Assembly: GCA_007120745.1 (NCBI GenBank)
Contig: SKNC01000041.1
Span: 1 to 21,005, forward strand
Length of the DNA stretch: 21,005 bases
From: Bacillota bacterium
GTDB taxonomy: Bacteria; Bacillota; Dethiobacteria; SKNC01
Reading direction: 5' to 3'
Part shown: positions 7,343-14,506 of the stretch, in pieces
Position numbering within the stretch: position 1 is the stretch's first letter
How the letters are laid out: the number at the start of each line of letters is the position of its first letter
Position numbers and translations under genes: made by a program
Notes under the pieces: generated by a model
Database searches by the model: none
What the model saw: only the letters and a program-made list of their open reading frames with translations
Told to the model about the DNA's origin: nothing

Positions 7343-8500
7343 ATGGTAATTTATATGGATAATGCAGCTACTTCCTATCCAAAACCTCAGGAAGTTTTGT
7401 CTGCCATGAATTATTTTTTTCAGGAGGTTGGAGGCAATCCCGGCAGGTCCGGTCACCGGCTTTCACTGAAATCAGGAGAGATTGTATATGATACCCGGGA
7501 TGTTTTAGCCCGGCTGTTTCATATTGAAGACCCGTTACAAATAGTATTTACCTTAAATGCTACCATGGCCATCAATATAGCCCTTTCAGGTCTTCTAAAG
7601 CCGGGAGACCATGTAATAACCAGTACCATGGAACACAATTCTATGGCCAGGCCTCTGCGTTACCTGGAGGAAAAGGGAGTAGAACTCACCAGAATAGATT
7701 GTCCGGCTCCAACATTTCAGCTGGATTTGGAACAGCTGGAAAAGAGTATAAGAAAAAATACAAGGCTTATCGCTGTTGTGCACGGTTCCAACGTGGTAGG
7801 CACCGTTTTCCCTCTGGAAGAGATCGGGAAAATCGCCAGAAAGCATGGTATCTGTTTTATGGTAGATGCAGCCCAAACTGCGGGGGCTTATCCCGTTGAT
7901 GTCCAAAAAGCCGGGATTCACCTTTTAGCCTTTACCGGTCATAAAGGATTGTTTGGCCCCCAGGGAACCGGGGGACTGTATGTAGACCCGGGATTACGCC
8001 TGGAATCAATATACCGGGGCGGTACAGGAAGCAAATCTGAGGAAGACAGGCAGCCGGACTTCATGCCTGATACTCTAGAAAGCGGGACACCAAATGCCAT
8101 GGGCTTAGCAGGGTTGGGTGCAGGGGGAAATTATATTCTCCGGGAAGGGCTCCCTACCATCAGAAAAAAAGAAATCGAATTGACCAACCAGGTAGTACAG
8201 GGTTTAAGCAGCATACCCGGAGTTTTTATTGTGGGAGAAGAAAAAGCGGAGAACCGAATGCCCCTGGTATCCTTCGTAATGAAGGGGTTGACACCCTCCA
8301 CGGTGGGTGAATTTTTGGATGAAAGGTATGATATTATGACCCGGGTAGGACTTCACTGTTCCCCCTGGGCCCATCAAAGTATGGGAACCTTCCCTGAAGG
8401 GACGGTCAGAGTCAGCCTGAGCTACTTGAATACCCCATCCCAGGTTGATACACTTCTCCAGGCGGTGCGGGAACTGTCCCGGGAGGAGGTGAAACTCTAG
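7343..8500 (+). CDS. Cysteine desulfurase-like PLP enzyme (class V aminotransferase), selenium-cluster type
   Basis: This 385-residue PLP enzyme of the NifS/SufS/CsdB group probably removes S (or Se) from cysteine (or selenocysteine) as a bound persulfide/selenide. Visible residues are H98 in T-M-E-H-N-S, D175 in V-D-A-A-Q, the PLP lysine K201 in T-G-H-K-G, and the sulfur-accepting C339 in G-L-H-C-S-P. The start with Y-M-D-N-A-A-T is typical. It most resembles the subfamily often found beside YedE and YedF genes in selenium users. I chose ATG 7343 because GGAGGAGGGG lies directly before it; an in-frame ATG at 7313 lacks one. The YedE-family gene follows after 62 bases, so the two are probably co-transcribed. 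A role in general Fe-S assembly is possible but no scaffold gene is nearby. Confidence 0.88.
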   Translation: MVIYMDNAATSYPKPQEVLSAMNYFFQEVGGNPGRSGHRLSLKSGEIVYDTRDVLARLFHIEDPLQIVFTLNATMAINIALSGLLKPGDHVITSTMEHNSMARPLRYLEEKGVELTRIDCPAPTFQLDLEQLEKSIRKNTRLIAVVHGSNVVGTVFPLEEIGKIARKHGICFMVDAAQTAGAYPVDVQKAGIHLLAFTGHKGLFGPQGTGGLYVDPGLRLESIYRGGTGSKSEEDRQPDFMPDTLESGTPNAMGLAGLGAGGNYILREGLPTIRKKEIELTNQVVQGLSSIPGVFIVGEEKAENRMPLVSFVMKGLTPSTVGEFLDERYDIMTRVGLHCSPWAHQSMGTFPEGTVRVSLSYLNTPSQVDTLLQAVRELSREEVKL

Positions 8501-8562
8501 GTTCTTTTTTGTAAGTACATTTTAAATAAATTTTTAATTTTTTTGAGGGGGGATACAGAGGT

Positions 8563-9654
8563 ATGAATGAAAACAGGTTAGTTATTATCACCGGTGCAAT
8601 AATGGGTTTTCTTGGAGTTTTTCTGGTATTCCTGGGGAACGCTCCCAACTACGGTATTTGTGTGGCTTGTTTTATTCGGGACATTGCCGGTGGGCTGGGG
8701 TTACACCGGGCTGAAGTAGTGCAGTATATTCGTCCCGAAATTTCCGGTTTTATATTAGGATCTTTTATTATTGCTTTAGTGGCTGGAGAATTTAGAGCTC
8801 GTGGTGGCTCTTCTCCTCTGCTTCGATTTATTTTGGGATTTATTGTTCTAGTTGGAGCTTTAATTTTTTTAGGCTGTCCTTTAAGAATGGTTCTTAGATT
8901 GGCTGCCGGCGATTTAAATGCACTGGTAGGGCTGGGTGGGTTTATAGTCGGTGTATATGCTGGTATTATATTCCTGCACAGGGGGTTTTCCCTGGGGCGA
9001 AACTATCCCCTGGGGTCTTCCAGCGGATATGTAATTCCATTATTTGCTCTGGGCCTTCTGCTGCTGGTGATTATCAGGCCGGCCTTTATATTTTTCAGTG
9101 AATCAGGACCGGGTTCACTTTATGCCCCAATACTGGCTTCACTGTTGGCCGGGTTAGTGGTAGGCGTTTTGGTACAGCGGAGCCGCCTCTGTATGGGGGG
9201 AGGAATTCGGGATACATTTTTAATTAAGGACCTTCACCTTTTGTATGGTACTCTGGCTTTATTCGTGGTAGCCCTGGTCAGCAATCTTGCCTTTGGTTAT
9301 TTCAATCTAGGCTTTGCAGACCAGCCCATTGCTCATACGGAAGGAGTCTGGAATTTCACAGGAATGCTGGTAGTTGGTTTTGGTTCAGTGCTGTTGGGCG
9401 GTTGTCCCATAAGGCAGGTTATTATGAGCGGTGAGGGGGATACAGATGCCGGCTTGACATTTTTAGGGATGCTAACCGGAGCGGCTTTTATGCATAATTT
9501 TGGATTGGCAGCCAGCCCTGCCGGTGTACCTGTAAACGGTAAAATTGCCGTAGTTGTAGCCCTGATTGCCCTGGTAGTCATTGCAGTAAGTAATTCCACG
9601 GTCTCTGTACCTTCCGGAGCTTCAAAAGAGGTTCCTTCCGGGGTACAAAAATAA
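8563..9654 (+). CDS. yedE: YedE-family putative selenium/sulfur transporter
   Basis: This 363-residue polytopic membrane protein, with about nine or ten hydrophobic segments, belongs to the YeeE/YedE family. Conserved cysteine motifs repeat in its two halves: N-Y-G-I-C-V-A-C near 29-36, G-C-P-L-R-M near 106, R-L-C-M-G-G-G near 211 and G-G-C-P-I-R-Q near 285. Related YeeE proteins carry thiosulfate through a cysteine relay. The long form beside a TusA-like carrier is predicted from comparative genomics to take up a selenium compound. Direct biochemical proof for this subfamily is lacking as far as I know. The ATG at 8563 follows AGAGGT closely, with a G-rich stretch slightly upstream. The TusA-type gene follows after 57 bases. 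Confidence 0.9.
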   Translation: MNENRLVIITGAIMGFLGVFLVFLGNAPNYGICVACFIRDIAGGLGLHRAEVVQYIRPEISGFILGSFIIALVAGEFRARGGSSPLLRFILGFIVLVGALIFLGCPLRMVLRLAAGDLNALVGLGGFIVGVYAGIIFLHRGFSLGRNYPLGSSSGYVIPLFALGLLLLVIIRPAFIFFSESGPGSLYAPILASLLAGLVVGVLVQRSRLCMGGGIRDTFLIKDLHLLYGTLALFVVALVSNLAFGYFNLGFADQPIAHTEGVWNFTGMLVVGFGSVLLGGCPIRQVIMSGEGDTDAGLTFLGMLTGAAFMHNFGLAASPAGVPVNGKIAVVVALIALVVIAVSNSTVSVPSGASKEVPSGVQK

Positions 9655-9711
9655 TCGGGTAAAACAAGCGGTAATGACAAGTTAAAGATTAACGTATAAA
9701 GGAGAGGTACT

Positions 9712-9930
9712 ATGTCAGATGAAATTGTAACCATTGATGCCAGGGGGAAATTGTGTCCGGAGCCTGTGGTATTGACACGGAAAGCCATGAACTCTCTTTC
9801 CGGTGGAATGCTGGTTCTGGTGGATTCTCCAGTGGCCAAAGAAAATGTATCCCGACTTGCCACAAAGCAGGGGTACAAAGTAACGGTGGATGAAGTAAAT
9901 GGAGAATACAAAATAAATATAGCACCATGA
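9712..9930 (+). CDS. Stand-alone TusA-type sulfur/selenium carrier (YedF-like)
   Basis: This 72-residue TusA/SirA-fold protein has the motif C-P-E-P with Cys15, which in the family carries a persulfide and may carry selenide. It lies directly after the YedE gene with a strong ribosome binding site (AAAGGAGAGG), and its place suggests it accepts S or Se from the PLP enzyme or the transporter. Selenium-associated YedF proteins are often about 200 residues with a second, DsrE-like domain. That half is absent, and I see no remnant of it in the following 300 bases. The call as TusA-like is firm; carrying selenium rather than sulfur is inferred from context. Confidence 0.88.
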   Translation: MSDEIVTIDARGKLCPEPVVLTRKAMNSLSGGMLVLVDSPVAKENVSRLATKQGYKVTVDEVNGEYKINIAP

Positions 9931-9945
9931 GTAAAAAATTCAAAA

Positions 9946-9960
9946 AGTCCAATTTGGACT
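9946..9960. repeat. Perfect 15-base palindrome after the YedF-like gene
   Basis: Seven-base arms AGTCCAA and TTGGACT meet around a single central T, just downstream of the stop codon. With no room for an RNA loop it is more likely a protein-binding site or chance than a hairpin. Confidence 0.35.
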
Positions 9961-9980
9961 AAGATTATACGCGGTCGCTT

Positions 9981-10050
9981 CAGGCCTCACCTGAATATTA
10001 AACCTCACTATAACCATACTTTGTGAGGGAAAAATGAAGGTGAGGCCCTG
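9981..10050 (+). promoter_or_regulatory. Nested hairpin with alternative pairings, possible terminator or attenuator
   Basis: The outer arms (9981-9992 and 10038-10050) pair over 12 bases with one bulge and are followed by CTGTTTTAT. Inside, CCTCAC at 10003-10008 pairs with GTGAGG at 10023-10028. CCTCAC also lies in the left outer arm and GTGAGG in the right outer arm, so the arms can swap partners. It lies between the YedF-like gene and the DUF3343 gene and could be a leaky terminator or a switch for DUF3343 expression. Confidence 0.5.
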
Positions 10051-10241
10051 TTTTATGATATAATATATGGTGATGTTTAAATTAGAGTTTGATAAAATGA
10101 GACAGAGAAAAAAGGAATTACTTATTATAAATGATTACATATTCATATTCCACAAATCATCCCTGCCGTTTTCTTACCTGATTATTAATATTGTTCAGAT
10201 TGTTTGTAAATAGCATATATTAAGAAGGAACAGGTGATTTT

Positions 10242-10514
10242 ATGGATGAATACTATGTTGCTACTTTTTATTCCACAAATTATGCGTTGAAATGTGAAAA
10301 AACACTGAAACAGGACAATATAAAAGTTAAGTTGATTCCGGTTCCCAGGCAGGTAAGTTCCAACTGTGGGCTGGCAGCCCGGATGGATGAAGAAGCACTG
10401 AGAGCATTCAGCAATCTTTGCAGAGAGGGTACCATAGAGGTGGAGGGTCTTTACAGCGTTGTAAAAGAAGGGAAAAATTTAATATTTACACCGATAAATA
10501 AAGAATGTCCTTGA
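10242..10514 (+). CDS. DUF3343 protein (putative Se/S carrier-like)
   Basis: This 90-residue cytoplasmic protein has the DUF3343 hallmark S-S-N-C-G-L-A around Cys42, preceded by P-V-P-R; a second Cys is at 18. DUF3343 proteins recur beside YedE, YedF and EF2568-type desulfurases in selenium-using bacteria and have been proposed to handle selenium (comparative genomics; no assay known to me). The fold is probably small alpha/beta, resembling a degraded TusA-type or ferredoxin-like carrier. The ATG follows AAGGAACAGGTG. Its stop codon lies within the following terminator hairpin. Distance from the YedF-like gene and the structured gap leave open whether it has its own promoter. Confidence 0.85.
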   Translation: MDEYYVATFYSTNYALKCEKTLKQDNIKVKLIPVPRQVSSNCGLAARMDEEALRAFSNLCREGTIEVEGLYSVVKEGKNLIFTPINKECP

Positions 10515-10530
10515 AAAGGGCATTCTTTTT
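10500..10530 (+). terminator. Intrinsic terminator overlapping the DUF3343 stop
   Basis: Arms 10500-10510 and 10518-10528 pair over 11 bases with one G-U, around a 7-base loop, and end in TTTTT. The hairpin contains the stop codon at 10512-10514. Confidence 0.85.
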
Positions 10531-10644
10531 GTATATAATATTAACTGATATAACTGAAAAACATTATTAATTAGTTTCCGTTTTTTATCAAATATTTACT
10601 TCTTTTCATTTATTTACATTAACTTAAGGCAGGGGGAGCATACA

Positions 10645-11067
10645 GTGTATCATTCGGAAAAAATGTTGAGGGAAAAGGGCATCAAAGTAACACCCCAGAG
10701 GGCAGCAATTTTAGATGTATTAAGGGACACCAGGGAACATCCAGGGGTAGAAGTTATTTATCAAAGGGTAAAAAAACAGTTTCCCTCCATAAGTTTAGCT
10801 ACAGTATATAAAACTGTAGAACTCTTTGTGAGGTCCAATTTAATTCAGGAATTGTGTCTAACCGGTGATGTTTCCCGGTATGATGCCAGGGTTGAATCTC
10901 ACCCCCATGTGGCCTGTATGAACTGCGGAAAAGTGGAAGATATTGATAATTTTGATATGGAATACATTATTGAGCCTGCGGAGCAGGCTACAGGTTATAA
11001 AATTTTAAAAGAGGAAATTATGTATTTTGGGTACTGCGGAGATTGTAAGGGAGTAATGGATAATTAA
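10645..11067 (+). CDS. perR: Fur-family transcriptional regulator, PerR-like
   Basis: This 140-residue metal-dependent repressor has a winged helix (about 8-80, with T-P-Q-R and A-T-V-Y-K) followed by a dimerisation domain. Two CxxC pairs (C91/C94 and C131/C134) form the structural zinc site. The five regulatory-metal ligands known from Bacillus subtilis PerR have counterparts here: H32, D80, H86, H88 and D99. This favours peroxide sensing by Fe-catalysed His oxidation over a Fur or Zur role. It starts with GTG 10645 after AGGGGGAG. It stands alone between two terminators. Likely targets are oxidative-stress genes elsewhere; I could not identify a clean Per box in front of it. A Fur-type iron role remains possible. 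Confidence 0.85.
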   Translation: MYHSEKMLREKGIKVTPQRAAILDVLRDTREHPGVEVIYQRVKKQFPSISLATVYKTVELFVRSNLIQELCLTGDVSRYDARVESHPHVACMNCGKVEDIDNFDMEYIIEPAEQATGYKILKEEIMYFGYCGDCKGVMDN

Positions 11068-11112
11068 TAATTGAAGGAAATCAAAAAGTTTTCCATAAAA
11101 TCTTTAAAGAAC

Positions 11113-11146
11113 ATTAAGGGCAGCATTGACAAAGGCTGCCCTTAAT
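11113..11146 (+). terminator. Terminator after the PerR-like gene
   Basis: A perfect 12-bp stem (11113-11124 with 11135-11146) with a 10-base loop lies 45 bases after the stop. The U tract is weak (TTATTCTT), but the stem ends in TTAAT. Confidence 0.75.
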
Positions 11147-11159
11147 TATTCTTGGGGGC

Positions 11160-11217
11160 AGCTGCAGCAGCTCTCCTGGTAAGTTGGTTCAGGGAACCTA
11201 CGTAATTTGACACCAGG
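11160..11217. other. Structured stretch upstream of the glutamate synthase promoter
   Basis: AGCTGC-A-GCAGCT forms a palindrome at 11160-11172. CCTGGT (11175-11180) can pair with ACCAGG (11212-11217), enclosing a smaller hairpin GGTTC/GAACC (11186-11190, 11194-11198). It lies just before the promoter, after the perR terminator, so it would not be in the glutamate synthase transcript. It could be an operator region or part of a small RNA. Confidence 0.3.
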
Positions 11218-11257
11218 TCTGGCCTATAAAATTTTTATAATTTTTGTTTGGTTTCTA

Positions 11258-11286
11258 TTGACAAAAATAAATATGTAAATTATAAT
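11258..11286 (+). promoter_or_regulatory. Consensus sigma-A promoter of the split glutamate synthase operon
   Basis: TTGACA (11258-11263) and TATAAT (11281-11286) are perfect matches with an ideal 17-base spacer. The transcript should start near 11293, giving a leader of about 130 bases. So strong a promoter in front of a terminator-like hairpin suggests that control is exerted after initiation. Confidence 0.85.
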
Positions 11287-11332
11287 GGTTTCACAAAACA
11301 AAACTAGATTTTGAATTATGAAAACATCATAC

Positions 11333-11369
11333 GATACAGCTTTGTATCAAGAAAAGGCAAAGGCGCCTT
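11333..11369 (+). promoter_or_regulatory. Candidate ANTAR-type two-hairpin antiterminator
   Basis: Hairpin 1 has stem GATAC/GTATC (11333-11337, 11344-11348) and hexaloop AGCTTT. After a 5-base linker, hairpin 2 has stem AAGGC/GCCTT (11354-11358, 11365-11369) and hexaloop AAAGGC. RNAs bound by ANTAR proteins consist of two short stems with six-base loops having A at position 1 and G at position 4. Hairpin 2 fits fully. Hairpin 1 has the A but U instead of G. Hairpin 2 uses the left arm of the terminator that follows, so the two are mutually exclusive, as in known ANTAR systems. Nitrogen genes are typical targets. Confidence 0.5.
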
Positions 11370-11403
11370 AAAAATTGGTTAATTTTTAAGGCGCCTTTTG
11401 CCT
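11355..11403 (+). terminator. Leader terminator hairpin before the glutamate synthase genes
   Basis: Left arm 11355-11376 and right arm 11381-11403 pair over 22 bases with one bulge around the loop GGTT. The core GGCGCC stem is followed by TTTT. It lies between the promoter and the first gene's ribosome binding site, so it must be read through for expression, which is the arrangement of an attenuator. Confidence 0.75.
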
Positions 11404-11424
11404 AAAGAAAGGAAGGGGAGAGCA

Positions 11425-12561
11425 ATGTGGGGCTCTGGAAAAAGGTTTGGCCGGAAACCGATCGAAGGAGATGTAAGAATTCCATCCGGTTGTGCCGTAT
11501 CCGGCATAATGAATAAGAAGGGGAAACTTTTCACAGGGGAAACCATTATTCAATCCATCAGTATAATGAGGGACCGGTCCAACGGACTGGGGGGAGGATT
11601 TGCCGCTTACGGCATTTATCCCGATTATCAAGATTTTTATGCTCTTCACGTATTTTTTGAATCCGAAGAAAATCAGAGAGAGGTAGAACTTTACTTAAAG
11701 GAGAATTTTCTGGTGGAAAAAGGAGAGAAAATTCCTACCAGAAAAGTATCTACCATATTAGACGCTCCCATAATTTACAGATATTTCATAAAACCCCGGG
11801 CAGAAATCTGTGAGGATGTATGCATGAGTCCTGATGAATTTATGGTCAGGCAGGTAATGTTTATAAACAGTAGTTTCCAGGGGGCTTATGTTGCTTCCAG
11901 CGGAAAAAACATGGGAGCTTTTAAAGGAGTAGGTTATCCAGAGGAAATCGGGGAATTTTATGACCTGGAAAGTTATAAAGGCTACCTGTGGACAGCTCAT
12001 GGGAGATTTCCTACCAATACTCCAGGATGGTGGGGGGGGGCCCATCCCTTTACACTGCTGGACTGGTCTGTGGTCCATAACGGAGAAATATCCTCCTATG
12101 GAACCAACCGCCGTTACCTGGAGGAATTTGGATATGAGTGCTCTCTGCAGACGGATACCGAAGCAGCAACATACTTGTTTGACCTGCTTTTACGACGTCA
12201 CCGGATGCCTCTGGAGGCTGCATGCCAGGTATTGGCTCCGCCTTTCTGGGAGGAGATCGAAAGAATGCCTGAAAAAGAAAAAGAAACTGCCCGGGCTCTT
12301 CGCATGGTTTATGGGAAAGGTCTTTTAAATGGTCCCTTTTCCATTATCCTGGGATCCACCAATGGTATGGTTGCCATTAACGACCGCATTAAGCTAAGGC
12401 CCCTGGTAGCGGCAGAACAGGGAGATATGCTGTATGTGGCCAGCGAAGAAGCGGCAATTATTGAAGTTTGTGCCTGCCCTTCAAGGGTGTGGACTCCCCG
12501 GGCCGGCCAGCCGGTAATTGGCAGATTGGAGGAGGTGGAGTCATGGGTCTCAGTATGCTAG
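11425..12561 (+). CDS. Glutamate synthase-type class II glutamine amidotransferase domain protein
   Basis: This 378-residue protein corresponds to the N-terminal glutaminase domain of bacterial GltB, here as a separate subunit. It should release ammonia from glutamine. The nucleophile is Cys23 in G-C-A-V-S-G-I, preceded by a 22-residue leader that is presumably cleaved, as in GltB enzymes that carry a propeptide. Other family motifs are H-G-R-F-P-T-N-T (substrate Arg), H-N-G-E-I and T-D-T-E-A. ATG 11425 follows AAGGAAGGGGAG well; an in-frame TTG at 11398 lies inside the leader terminator. The 3' end overlaps the FMN-domain gene by 19 bases, so the subunits are translationally coupled. It resembles the archaeal-type split glutamate synthase. 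Confidence 0.9.
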   Translation: MWGSGKRFGRKPIEGDVRIPSGCAVSGIMNKKGKLFTGETIIQSISIMRDRSNGLGGGFAAYGIYPDYQDFYALHVFFESEENQREVELYLKENFLVEKGEKIPTRKVSTILDAPIIYRYFIKPRAEICEDVCMSPDEFMVRQVMFINSSFQGAYVASSGKNMGAFKGVGYPEEIGEFYDLESYKGYLWTAHGRFPTNTPGWWGGAHPFTLLDWSVVHNGEISSYGTNRRYLEEFGYECSLQTDTEAATYLFDLLLRRHRMPLEAACQVLAPPFWEEIERMPEKEKETARALRMVYGKGLLNGPFSIILGSTNGMVAINDRIKLRPLVAAEQGDMLYVASEEAAIIEVCACPSRVWTPRAGQPVIGRLEEVESWVSVC

Positions 12562-14048
12562 CACCGGAATACAGAGTGGATAGAGATAAGGAACGGTGCA
12601 TAGATTGCAAAGTCTGCGTAACTCAGTGTCCTTATGATGTCCATTATTTTGATGGGGATGAGGAAAAGGTTTTTGCCAGGGAGGAAAATTGTGTTAACTG
12701 TCACCGCTGTGTGGTCTTGTGTCCTACCCGGGCTCTGATTATCCGGAAATATCCACTGGAGTTAAGGGAAAACAGCGCCTGGAAGGAAATAGACATCCGC
12801 CAGCTTCAAAAGCAGGCGGAAACCGGGGGAATCCTGCTGTCTGGAATGGGTAATCCCAAACCCCTGCCTGTATATTGGGACAAAATACTTCTCAATGCCA
12901 GCCAGGTTACCAACCCCTCCATTGACCCGCTGCGGGAACCCATGGAGCTGAAAACCTTTCTGGGCAGCAAGCCGGAGAGACTGGAAATCGGCTGTGACGG
13001 CAGCGTAAAGACAAAAATTGCTCCTCAGCTGGAATTATCTGCTCCGGTGATGTTCACCGCCATGTCTTTTGGTTCCATCAGCCTCAATGCCTGCCGCGTT
13101 CTGGCGGAGGCTGCCCATGATCTGGGAATATATTATAACACCGGAGAAGGTGGGCTCCATCAAAGCCTCTATGAGTTTGCGGACAATACGATTGTCCAGG
13201 TAGCTTCCGGACGCTTTGGAGTGAACAGCGAATATCTAAAGACAGGTGCAGGGATTGAAATTAAAATTGGGCAGGGAGCCAAGCCGGGAATCGGCGGCCA
13301 CCTGCCGGGAGAAAAAGTAAGGGAAGAAGTTGCCGCTACCCGGATGATTCCACTGGGAACCGATGCTATATCTCCGGCCCCTCACCATGACATTTATTCC
13401 ATTGAAGATTTGAGACAGTTGATTTTTGCATTGAAAGAAGCATCTGACTATGAGAAGCCGGTTTCGGTAAAAATTGCCGCAGTTCATAATGTGGCAGCCA
13501 TTGCTTCGGGAATTGCCCGGGCCGGTGCAGATATAATTACCATAGATGGTTTCAGGGGAGGCACAGGAGCAGCCCCCACTCGAATTCGGGATAACGTGGG
13601 GATTCCCATAGAATTTGCCATATCTGCGGTAGATAACCGCCTGAAGGATGAAGGAATACGCAACCAGGTTTCCGTGGTGGCAGCCGGAAGCATCCGGAAC
13701 AGCGCGGATATAGTAAAAGCCGTGGCCCTGGGAGCAGATGCCGTCTATATCGGTACTGCAGCTCTGCTGGCCATGGGTTGTCATCTATGCAGAAAGTGCT
13801 ATATGGGTAAATGCAGCTGGGGAATTGCCACACAGCAGCCCCATCTGGTTAAGCGGTTAAATCCTGAAATCGGAAGAGAGCGCCTGGTAAACCTGGTTAC
13901 AGGCTGGAAGCACGAAATTAAAGAAATTCTAGGTGGAATGGGCATTAACGCTGTAGACAGCCTCAGGGGAAACCGGCACATGCTGCGGGGAGTGGACCTG
14001 AACAGCCGTGAGTTAGATATTTTAGGCATTAAGGCTGCCGGGGAATAG
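12543..14048 (+). CDS. FMN-binding glutamate synthase domain protein with two 4Fe-4S clusters
   Basis: This 501-residue protein is the synthase core, which transfers ammonia to 2-oxoglutarate using reduced FMN. The N-terminus has two 4Fe-4S motifs (C19-C22-C25-C29 and C50-C53-C56-C60). The FMN barrel spans about residues 140-470 and includes G-E-G-G, a G-Q-G-A-K-P-G-x-G-G-H-L-P stretch, S-P-A-P-H-H-D and G-F-R-G-G-T-G-A. Near the end, C-H-L-C-R-K-C-Y-M-G-K-C-S-W-G-I-A-T-Q matches the GltB 3Fe-4S region. I chose ATG 12543 because GGAGGAGGTGGAG ends just before it; the upstream in-frame GTG at 12468 lies inside the amidotransferase gene. It lacks the GltB amidotransferase and GXGXG domains, which are encoded by neighbours. 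Confidence 0.93.
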   Translation: MGLSMLAPEYRVDRDKERCIDCKVCVTQCPYDVHYFDGDEEKVFAREENCVNCHRCVVLCPTRALIIRKYPLELRENSAWKEIDIRQLQKQAETGGILLSGMGNPKPLPVYWDKILLNASQVTNPSIDPLREPMELKTFLGSKPERLEIGCDGSVKTKIAPQLELSAPVMFTAMSFGSISLNACRVLAEAAHDLGIYYNTGEGGLHQSLYEFADNTIVQVASGRFGVNSEYLKTGAGIEIKIGQGAKPGIGGHLPGEKVREEVAATRMIPLGTDAISPAPHHDIYSIEDLRQLIFALKEASDYEKPVSVKIAAVHNVAAIASGIARAGADIITIDGFRGGTGAAPTRIRDNVGIPIEFAISAVDNRLKDEGIRNQVSVVAAGSIRNSADIVKAVALGADAVYIGTAALLAMGCHLCRKCYMGKCSWGIATQQPHLVKRLNPEIGRERLVNLVTGWKHEIKEILGGMGINAVDSLRGNRHMLRGVDLNSRELDILGIKAAGE

Positions 14049-14059
14049 GAGGGATTTCA

Positions 14060-14506
14060 ATGAAGAGAATCTATGCCCGAGAAGAATACTGTGTTGGATG
14101 TCGATTGTGTGAAATATTTTGCGTGGTGGGCCACTCCAAAACCAGGGATATTTTGAAAGCTTATAAAAAAGAACTCCACCGGCCTTCCCCCAGAGTTGTA
14201 GTATGGGAAAACGGTCCCCTTTCTTTCGCCTTTCAATGCAGGCACTGTGATCAACCGAACTGTGTGGAGGCATGTATTACCGGGGCATTGAGCAAAAATG
14301 AAGAGGGTAAGGTCCTGTGTAATGAAGATAAATGTGTGGGCTGCTGGACCTGTATTACCGTCTGCCCCTTTGGTGCCATAAAAAGAGGAGAGGGAGATAA
14401 TAAAAAGATAGTAAAATGTGACCTGTGCAGCGGGGAAGAGGAGCCATACTGCGTAAGCCATTGTCCCAACCGGGCCATAGTTTATGAAGAAAGGGGCGTG
14501 GAGTAG
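14060..14506 (+). CDS. 16-Cys 4Fe-4S ferredoxin-type electron-transfer protein (HycB/DmsB-like)
   Basis: This 148-residue cytoplasmic protein has four cysteine groups, enough for four 4Fe-4S clusters: C-x2-C-x2-C-x3-C at residues 11-21, then C-x2-C-x4-C-x3-C near 75, C-x2-C-x2-C-x3-C-P near 107, and a final C-x2-C...C-x3-C-P near 130. This is the architecture of electron-transfer subunits of oxidoreductases such as HycB, HydN and DmsB. Lying between the FMN subunit and the FAD oxidoreductase, it probably relays electrons between them. The ATG follows GGAGGG by an ideal distance, 11 bases after the previous stop. The next gene's ATG follows its stop directly. Its partner is inferred from position only. 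Confidence 0.88.
   Translation: MKRIYAREEYCVGCRLCEIFCVVGHSKTRDILKAYKKELHRPSPRVVVWENGPLSFAFQCRHCDQPNCVEACITGALSKNEEGKVLCNEDKCVGCWTCITVCPFGAIKRGEGDNKKIVKCDLCSGEEEPYCVSHCPNRAIVYEERGVE

Larger units (their letters stand above)
9931..10241. other. Intergenic region between the YedF-like and DUF3343 genes
   Basis: Beyond the palindrome (9946-9960) and nested hairpin (9981-10050), TATAAT at 10059-10064 could be a -10, without a matching -35. A short 46-codon frame at 10073-10213 lacks a ribosome binding site and I do not call it. The remainder is AT-rich. Confidence 0.4.
11068..11424. other. Regulatory intergenic region before the glutamate synthase operon
   Basis: No gene is seen in this region. 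In order it holds the perR terminator, a structured stretch, the consensus promoter, two short hairpins and the leader terminator, each listed separately. Confidence 0.6.

Noticed and set aside
10073..10213. 46-codon open frame between the YedF-like and DUF3343 genes
   Set aside because: There is no ribosome binding site before the ATG, composition is that of AT-rich intergenic DNA, and no recognisable motif is present.
7343..10514. In-frame UGA selenocysteine codon within the selenium block
   Set aside because: All four genes end at normal family lengths with their catalytic cysteines encoded as Cys. No extension after a UGA looked homologous.
11293..11424. T-box or metabolite riboswitch in the glutamate synthase leader
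   Set aside because: The leader is too short for a T-box and has no AGGGTGGNACCGCG-like antiterminator sequence. No known riboswitch core is visible.
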